64,000 nucleotides of DNA from Streptacidiphilus rugosus AM-16 (GTDB taxonomy: Bacteria > Actinomycetota > Actinomycetes > Streptomycetales > Streptomycetaceae). The stretch lies in the NCBI RefSeq assembly GCF_000744655.1, contig NZ_JQMJ01000003.1, positions 372,001-436,000 of the forward strand. The letters run 5' to 3'. The notes under the pieces were generated by a model that searched no databases, had not been told where the DNA came from, and saw only the letters and a list, made by a program, of their open reading frames with translations. A program made the translations under genes and the position numbers. This document shows, piece by piece, positions 59,518 through 64,000 of this stretch. Within the stretch, counting starts at the first letter, position 1, and each line of letters starts with the position of its first letter.

Positions 59518-59539
59518 CCTGCACTCAGCTCCCCCGAGG

Positions 59540-59587
59540 GACCAAGATCACGAAATGCTTCACGTGAAGCACTTTGAGATCTTGGTC
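59540..59587. repeat. TGCTTCACGTGAAGCA palindrome family, copy E5
   Basis: An imperfect 48-bp palindrome centred at 59563.5, just after parB. The outer arms GACCAAGATC and GATCTTGGTC are perfect. Its left arm from CCAAGATCACGAAATGCTTC is the same as that of copy E7. Confidence 0.88.
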
Positions 59588-59668
59588 CCTTCGTCTTGAG
59601 CGGGCTTGGAGCGTGAGGGCTTCTGCATGCGAGCGGGCGTGGCTAGGCTGCGCCCCGAGGAGGCAGCC

Positions 59669-59917
59669 ATGGAGAGGCAGCACCGGAGTACGGAACGCAC
59701 GTCACAGGTCGCGCTGATCGCCCTGGGGTTGGGCGTCGGCGGTGCGGCCGGATTCCTCGGCGGACTGGTGCGTGATCGCGCTGCCGTCTCGGGCCGGGTG
59801 CGCCTATCGTGGATGCATGGGACGCAGGCTGGTACCGCTCACTCTCGACTCGCTCGCCGATCTCCCACTGCCCTGTCGGTCCTGTGTCTTCTGGGAGCTG
59901 GATCCGGTCAGTGGTGA
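59669..59917 (+). CDS. Possible small membrane protein overlapping the GNAT gene
   Basis: The 82-residue frame starts MERQHRSTERTSQVALIALG, and residues 14-34 (ALIALGLGVGGAAGFLGGLV) look like one membrane helix. GAGGAGG lies 5 nt before the ATG, and TAGGCT at 59644-59649 could be a -10. Its last ~100 nt overlap the GNAT coding region in another frame, so the C-terminal half is probably not under selection. It could be a real short gene or an extension of a shorter ancestor. Confidence 0.35.
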   Translation: MERQHRSTERTSQVALIALGLGVGGAAGFLGGLVRDRAAVSGRVRLSWMHGTQAGTAHSRLARRSPTALSVLCLLGAGSGQW

Positions 59918-60434
59918 GGCTGCCGTCAAGGACGGCCAGGCCGAGCTGGAGAAGGAATCCTGGATCTCCGCCGTGCTGCTGGAGTGGGGTTCCTGCGGAC
60001 GGATCGCCTATGTCGACGACGTCCCGGCGGGCTTCGTGCTCTATGCACCCCCCGCCTATGTGCCGCGATCGCTCGCCTTTCCGACGAGCCCGATCGCGCC
60101 GGACGCCGTGCAGCTGATGACGGCTCGGGTACTGCCGGGCTATCAGGGGCAGGGCATCGGGCGGACCTTGGTGCAGACAGTCGCCAAGGATCTGGTGCGG
60201 CGCGGCTTCAAGGCGATCGAGGCCTTCGGTGACTCCCGCTGGGAGGAACCCAGCTGTGTACTGCCGACGGATCACCTGCTGGCGGTCGGCTTCAAGACGG
60301 TGCGACCGCATCCCCGCCATCCGCGCCTGCGGTTGGAGGTGCGCTCGGCGATCTCCTGGAAGGGCGAGATGGAGGTGGCCCTGGAGCGGCTCCTCGGGGC
60401 GGTCCAGAAGGAGCCCTCGCTCCGGCCGCTCTGA
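59817..60434 (+). CDS. GNAT N-acetyltransferase beside parB
   Basis: The 205-residue protein starts MGRRLVPLTLDSLADLPLPC, followed by CVFWELDPVSGEA and a GNAT domain with ARVLPGYQGQGIGRTLVQTV (acetyl-CoA site). TATCGT ends 6 nt before the ATG at 59817 with no ribosome-binding site, so it is probably leaderless. A GNAT-like gene lies next to parB in other actinobacteria too. The substrate is unknown. Confidence 0.85.
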   Translation: MGRRLVPLTLDSLADLPLPCRSCVFWELDPVSGEAAVKDGQAELEKESWISAVLLEWGSCGRIAYVDDVPAGFVLYAPPAYVPRSLAFPTSPIAPDAVQLMTARVLPGYQGQGIGRTLVQTVAKDLVRRGFKAIEAFGDSRWEEPSCVLPTDHLLAVGFKTVRPHPRHPRLRLEVRSAISWKGEMEVALERLLGAVQKEPSLRPL

Positions 60435-60477
60435 GCCGTCCCGTGCTCGTCCACGGATGCCGGTGCCCTCTGCCGCT

Positions 60478-60519
60478 CAAGATCTTCAACTGCTTCACGT
60501 GAAGCACTTTGCGATCATG
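60478..60519. repeat. TGCTTCACGTGAAGCA palindrome family, copy E6 (hybrid arms)
   Basis: Centred at 60498.5. The left arm CAAGATCTTCAAC is of one type and the right arm CTTTGCGATCATG of the other, so the arms pair poorly within the copy. The left arm instead pairs perfectly with the right arm of copy E7 (29 bp, 60478-60506 with 60542-60570). Confidence 0.85.
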
Positions 60520-60527
60520 AAAGCAGT

Positions 60528-60571
60528 CCAAGATCACGAAATGCTTCACGTGAAGCAGTTGAAGATCTTGG
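60528..60571. repeat. TGCTTCACGTGAAGCA palindrome family, copy E7
   Basis: Centred at 60549.5, exactly 51 bp from E6. The outer arms CCAAGATC and GATCTTGG are perfect and the inner arms mismatched. It ends at the base before the CwlM-like stop codon, between convergent genes. Confidence 0.88.
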
Positions 60572-61744
60572 TCAGGCGAAGGCCGCCGGAAGGTGCAGCA
60601 CGCCGGTGGGTGCGTCGTCCTCCGGGGGAAGGTAGACCCGCTGGACGGCCACGGCGATCGCCTCGACCGCCTGGGCACGCACCTCGGCCGAGCGCAGCCG
60701 CTCCGCGTCCGAGGCATTGGTGAGGTAGCCGAGCTCCAGGCGGACGCAGGGCATCTTCGTGGAGCGCAGCAGCGTCCAGGTGCGGGCATGGCTGCGGAGG
60801 TCGCCGAGGCCGCAGCGGGCCACCAGCTCCCGCTGGGCCAGCCCGGCGAACTGCTTGCCGGTGTGGGACCAGCGCCCGCGGCTCTCGTCGCCGTAGTAGT
60901 AGCTGGCGACCCCGCCGATGCCGGGGTTGGTGTGGCCCTCCAGATGGAGCGAGATCATGAGGTCCGCACCGGTCTGGTTGGCGAAGCGGGCACGCTCGGT
61001 CTCGTCGGGGGCGGTGTCCGCGGTGCGGGTCAGATAGGTGCGCACGCCCAGCGCGGTCAGGCGTCCCTCCAGCCGGCTGGTGATGTCCCAGACGATGGCC
61101 GCCTCGTCGGCCTCGTGCGCCTGGATGCCCGGATCGGTGCCGCCGTGGCCCGGGTCGATCACGATGACTTTGCCGTTCAGCGCGGGCCCGGAGTGGCGCA
61201 GCATCTCGGTCTCCCGCATCACGTGCGGCGCGCCGCCGACGACGGTCCGGGAGAGACGTTCGAGGACCACGTAGGTGGTCGGCCCGAGTGTGCCGTCCGG
61301 GTGCAGACCCATGTTGCGTTGGAACTCGCCGACCGCCTGGGCGGTGGCCGGGCCGTAGATCCCGTCGACGCGGCCGGGGGTGAAGCCCATGTCGAGCAGC
61401 CGCTGCTGGAGATGGGCGACGTCGTCGCCGACCTGCATGCTGCTGGGGGTGTAGCTGAGCACGCGATCGCCGAGCCGCCAGCGGGCCTCGTTGAGGTGAC
61501 GGTAGGTCTCGGGGCCGACGATGCCGTCGGTGGTGAGCCCACGCTGCTGCTGGAAGTGGCGGACCGCCGCGTCCACGGCCGTGTCGAAGAGGGCCTCGGC
61601 CGAGGGGATGTGACGGCCCTGGCGGACCGGCGGCGCCTCCGGCAGCAGGCCGAGCAGGCCGAGCTTGAACCGGATCTCGGCAACGGCGGGACCGCTGTCC
61701 CCGAGCTTCCAGTGGTACGCGTGAGAAAGGCGCTGCTGGGACAT
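60572..61744 (-). CDS. CwlM-like N-acetylmuramoyl-L-alanine amidase with two peptidoglycan-binding domains
   Basis: The 390-residue protein has two PG_binding_1 domains (FQQQRGLTTDGIVGPETYRH; DGIYGPATAQAVGEFQRNMG) and an Amidase_3 domain with zinc/catalytic residues in VIDPGHGGTDPG, EADEAAIVWDI, SLHLEGH and LELGYLTNASD. No signal peptide is visible. Domain order and position between the parB side and trxA match mycobacterial CwlM, a cytoplasmic PknB substrate that activates MurA, so a regulatory role is possible although the catalytic residues look intact. The ATG at 61744 appears leaderless. Confidence 0.88.
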   Translation of the reverse strand: MSQQRLSHAYHWKLGDSGPAVAEIRFKLGLLGLLPEAPPVRQGRHIPSAEALFDTAVDAAVRHFQQQRGLTTDGIVGPETYRHLNEARWRLGDRVLSYTPSSMQVGDDVAHLQQRLLDMGFTPGRVDGIYGPATAQAVGEFQRNMGLHPDGTLGPTTYVVLERLSRTVVGGAPHVMRETEMLRHSGPALNGKVIVIDPGHGGTDPGIQAHEADEAAIVWDITSRLEGRLTALGVRTYLTRTADTAPDETERARFANQTGADLMISLHLEGHTNPGIGGVASYYYGDESRGRWSHTGKQFAGLAQRELVARCGLGDLRSHARTWTLLRSTKMPCVRLELGYLTNASDAERLRSAEVRAQAVEAIAVAVQRVYLPPEDDAPTGVLHLPAAFA

Positions 61745-61751
61745 AGCCAAG

Positions 61752-61757
61752 ATCGTA
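61752..61757 (-). promoter_or_regulatory. -10 box of the CwlM-like gene
   Basis: TACGAT on the minus strand ends 7 nt before the ATG, and no ribosome-binding site is present, so the promoter is probably leaderless. Its -35 zone (about 61775-61780) lies within the parS core. Confidence 0.5.
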
Positions 61758-61759
61758 CG

Positions 61760-61799
61760 CCGCAGCCCCCATGTTTCACGTGAAACATGGGGGCTGCGG
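61760..61799. repeat. parS: Canonical parS core in a 40-bp perfect palindrome
   Basis: ATGTTTCACGTGAAACAT (61771-61788) contains the consensus parS TGTTTCACGTGAAACA. The flanks CCGCAGCCCCC and GGGGGCTGCGG extend the palindrome to a perfect 40 bp. It can also form a terminator-like stem after trxA. Confidence 0.93.
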
Positions 61800-61837
61800 T
61801 GGTGAAGATCCTTTGCGAGTGGGTACCCGCGCAGGCC

Positions 61838-62170
61838 CTACTGTCCCAGGAACTCGGCCAGGTCACGCAGAAGGGCGCTCTTCGGCTTGGCGCCGACGAT
61901 GGTCTTCACGACCTCGCCGTTCTGGTAGACGTTCATCGTCGGGATCGACAGGACGCCGTACTTCGCCGGGGTCTCCGGGTTCTGGTCGATGTCGATCTTG
62001 GCGATGGTGAGCTGGTCCGCGTACTCGGTCGCGAGCTCCTCCAGGATCGGGGCGACCTGGCGGCACGGGCCGCACCAGGTGGCCCAGAAGTCGACCAGGA
62101 CGGGCTTCTCGCTCTTGAGGACCTCGGCGTCGAAGGTCGCGTCGGTGACGGTGATGGTGGCGCCGGCCAC
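61838..62170 (-). CDS. trxA: Thioredoxin
   Basis: The 110-residue protein has the WCGPC active site in VDFWATWCGPCRQVAPILEE, the cis-Pro in SIPTMNVYQNG, and the thioredoxin fold. It reduces protein disulfides and is regenerated by TrxB encoded 86 bp upstream. It starts with GTG at 62170. Confidence 0.97.
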   Translation of the reverse strand: MAGATITVTDATFDAEVLKSEKPVLVDFWATWCGPCRQVAPILEELATEYADQLTIAKIDIDQNPETPAKYGVLSIPTMNVYQNGEVVKTIVGAKPKSALLRDLAEFLGQ

Positions 62171-62256
62171 GGGGGTCTCCTCGGGTTTGCAGGTGCAGGT
62201 CGTGTGGTGGTGCGGGGCCCGCTGTCGGGCAGGCGGGCGGCCGTTGGGCCGGTGGG

Positions 62257-63225
62257 TCAGACCGCGGCGGGCTGCTGCTCGGCCTCGGCATGGGCCAGGG
62301 CGGCGAGGTAGCGCTCGGCGTCCAGGGCCGCGGCACAGCCGGTGCCGGCCGCGGTGATCGCCTGACGGTAGGTGTGGTCGACGACGTCGCCCGCGCCGAA
62401 GACGCCGGAGACGTTGGTGCGGGTGGACGGCGCGTCCACGCGCAGGTAGCCCTCGTCGTCCAGCTCCAGCTGGCCCTTGAAGAGCTCCGTGCGCGGGTCG
62501 TGGCCGACCGCGATGAACAGACCGGTGACGGCCAGCTCACGGGTCTCGCCGGTCTCGGTGTCGTTCAGGGTCACCGAGCTGAGCTTGCCGCCCTCGCTGT
62601 GGAGCTCCGCGACCTCGCTGTTCCAGGCGAAGGAGATCTTCGGGTCGTTGAAGGCCCGCTCCTGCATGGTCTTGCTGGCGCGCAGCTCGCCGCGGCGGTG
62701 CACAACGGTGACGGACTTGGCGAAGCGCGACAGGAAGGTCGCCTCCTCCATGGCCGTGTCGCCGCCGCCGACGACGGCGATGTCCTGGTCGCGGAAGAAG
62801 AAGCCGTCACAGGTAGCGCACCAGGAGACGCCGCGTCCGGAGAGCTCGTCCTCGTGCTCCAGACCGAGCTTGCGGTGCTGCGAGCCGGTGGTGACGATGA
62901 CGGCCTTGGCGCGGTGGACCGTTCCCTCGGAGTCGGTGACCGTCTTGATGTCGCCGCTGAGGTCGACCGCGATCACGTCGTCCGGGATCAGCTCGGCGCC
63001 GAAGCGCTCGGCCTGGCTCCGCATGTTGTCCATGAGCTCCGGGCCCATGACGCCGTCGCGGAAGCCGGGGAAGTTCTCGACCTCGGTGGTGTTCATCAGG
63101 GCGCCGCCGGAGGAGACGGAGCCCTCGAAGACCAGGGGCTTCAGCGAGGCACGTGCGGTGTAGAGAGCGGCCGTGTAGCCGGCCGGGCCTGAACCGATGA
63201 TGATCACGTTACGGACGTCGCTCAC
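62257..63225 (-). CDS. trxB: Thioredoxin reductase
   Basis: The 322-residue flavoprotein has the FAD motif [20 protein letters not shown], redox-active CATC in [11 protein letters not shown], the NADPH motif [19 protein letters not shown] and the second FAD motif [21 protein letters not shown] lies 5-6 nt before the GTG at 63225; the frame continues open upstream but without family similarity. It transfers electrons from NADPH to thioredoxin. Confidence 0.97.
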   Translation of the reverse strand: MSDVRNVIIIGSGPAGYTAALYTARASLKPLVFEGSVSSGGALMNTTEVENFPGFRDGVMGPELMDNMRSQAERFGAELIPDDVIAVDLSGDIKTVTDSEGTVHRAKAVIVTTGSQHRKLGLEHEDELSGRGVSWCATCDGFFFRDQDIAVVGGGDTAMEEATFLSRFAKSVTVVHRRGELRASKTMQERAFNDPKISFAWNSEVAELHSEGGKLSSVTLNDTETGETRELAVTGLFIAVGHDPRTELFKGQLELDDEGYLRVDAPSTRTNVSGVFGAGDVVDHTYRQAITAAGTGCAAALDAERYLAALAHAEAEQQPAAV

Positions 63226-63328
63226 TGAATCTCCTGAATGCTTCGCACCGGGGCTGAACACTTCAACCTTTGGGCTGCCGGGTTCCACCCCCGTCAACGG
63301 TTCCCAAGTGTCTCGCATTCCCGGCGCT

Positions 63329-64000
63329 TCACGCGCGCGGCACCGACTGCTGGAGCAGAACGACCGGAGAAGTGCAGGAGTCCTGGACGAGATACACGTC
63401 CCAGCGGTGCGCCGGATCGTCCTTGTCGGGGTAGAGCAGAGCGAAGACCTCGACACCGAGATAGCGCCCGACCCCCTGGAGCTCGGGGGGCGTGGACTGC
63501 TTCGTGGCGTTCAGGACGCAGGCGGGGGCCGTCGGTTCCGGCGCGGAGGACAGCCTGCCCGCGTCAGGATGCGTCGTCCGGCCCGAGGCCGACGGCGCCG
63601 AGGAGGCGAAGGGCGCTGCGGAACCGTTGGCAGCGGTGGCGCCGGGCCCCCCGGCCGAGTTCATCCGCAGGGTGTGGTCGCGCGCCAGCTGCTGGATCTG
63701 ACCGCTCAGGCCGGCCTGGGTGAACTCGTAGCCGGGCGCCGGGGAGGCGGCGGGGTGAACCGGCCCGGAGACGCTGCCCGCGGCGCTGCTGCTGGCGCCG
63801 CCGTCGATGTCGCCGCCACTGGAGACGGCGAGGCCGATGCCCCCGGCGGCCGCGAAGATCGCCAGTGTGGTCAGGGCCCGGCGCAGCCGTGTCCGGCCGC
63901 GCGAGCGGCCCGCCGGACGGTTGTCCGCCGGACGGCGACTGGACTTCTGCAGGCCTGCCGCGCTGCCGACCGCGTCGTCGTCCGCTGCCACGTCCGTCGC
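63329..64000 (-). CDS. Membrane protein, C-terminal part; possible anti-sigma-M-like factor (runs off the window)
   Basis: The frame is open to the window edge, so the N-terminus may be missing; a GTG at 63991 is the only internal candidate start. One membrane helix ([20 protein letters not shown]) is followed by an external Ala/Ser/Pro-rich region and a small C-terminal domain ([35 protein letters not shown]). Position next to trxB matches that of the SigM anti-sigma factor in mycobacteria and Streptomyces. No zinc-finger anti-sigma domain is visible in this part, so the assignment rests on synteny only. Confidence 0.5.
   Translation of the reverse strand, partial: ATDVAADDDAVGSAAGLQKSSRRPADNRPAGRSRGRTRLRRALTTLAIFAAAGGIGLAVSSGGDIDGGASSSAAGSVSGPVHPAASPAPGYEFTQAGLSGQIQQLARDHTLRMNSAGGPGATAANGSAAPFASSAPSASGRTTHPDAGRLSSAPEPTAPACVLNATKQSTPPELQGVGRYLGVEVFALLYPDKDDPAHRWDVYLVQDSCTSPVVLLQQSVPRA

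Overview
This window is chromosomal DNA of a high-GC actinomycete of the Streptomyces/Kitasatospora/Streptacidiphilus type, and it contains the replication origin. The evidence is the high GC content, frequent GTG starts and GTGA/ATGA gene overlaps, tRNAs without an encoded CCA, TTGTCCACA-type DnaA boxes, and the gene order parB-parA-rsmG-jag-yidC-yidD-rnpA-rpmH / dnaA-oriC-dnaN-gnd-recF-dciA-gyrB-gyrA. I could run no similarity search; names rest on motifs, length and gene order.

Layout. (1) 1-11 kb, metabolism: 5'-end part of a PaaN-type aldehyde dehydrogenase, a MarR/MFS efflux pair, a GNAT-TetR pair, an Lrp regulator divergent from a branched-chain 2-oxoacid dehydrogenase operon (E1alpha, E1beta, E2), an acyl-CoA ligase and small enzymes. 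The paaN and bkd upstream regions share an ACCG-N6-CGGT operator, and the TetR gene between them is the obvious candidate regulator. (2) 11-23 kb: a SpoIIE-type phosphatase fused to an anti-sigma-kinase-like ATPase, a MarR/MMPL exporter pair, PPK2, and a 1431-residue secreted propeller/lectin-like protein. (3) 23-32 kb: tRNA-Leu and the envelope signalling and growth cluster fhaA-fhaB-pstP-rodA-pbpA-pknB. (4) 32-41 kb: a sortase cluster (two class E sortases, PabA-like amidotransferase, small membrane protein, DUF881), crgA, rhomboid protease, cyclophilin, tRNA-Ala, DLW-39 protein, tRNA-Ile and a DUF3566 protein. (5) 41-54 kb: gyrase, dciA, recF, gnd, dnaN, oriC, dnaA, rpmH, rnpA. (6) 54-64 kb: yidD, yidC, jag, rsmG, parA, parB, a GNAT, a CwlM-like amidase, trxA, trxB and the end of a membrane protein that by position may be an anti-sigma factor.

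The least explained features are non-coding or very small. A family of 36-48 bp palindromes is built on TGCTTCACGTGAAGCA, a symmetric variant of the parS core. There are seven copies, five of them within 3.6 kb around parAB, and two tandem pairs have exactly the same 51-bp centre-to-centre spacing. One canonical parS core sits in a 40-bp perfect palindrome in front of the CwlM-like gene. Between bkdA and bkdB, a partly duplicated stretch makes two tiny ORFs that join the two genes by three successive ATGA stop/start overlaps. Other points are extra DnaA-box sites outside oriC, a probable one-base indel at the end of pknB, several leaderless-looking promoters, and four copies of a GGGGCGCGRGGAACTG inverted repeat.
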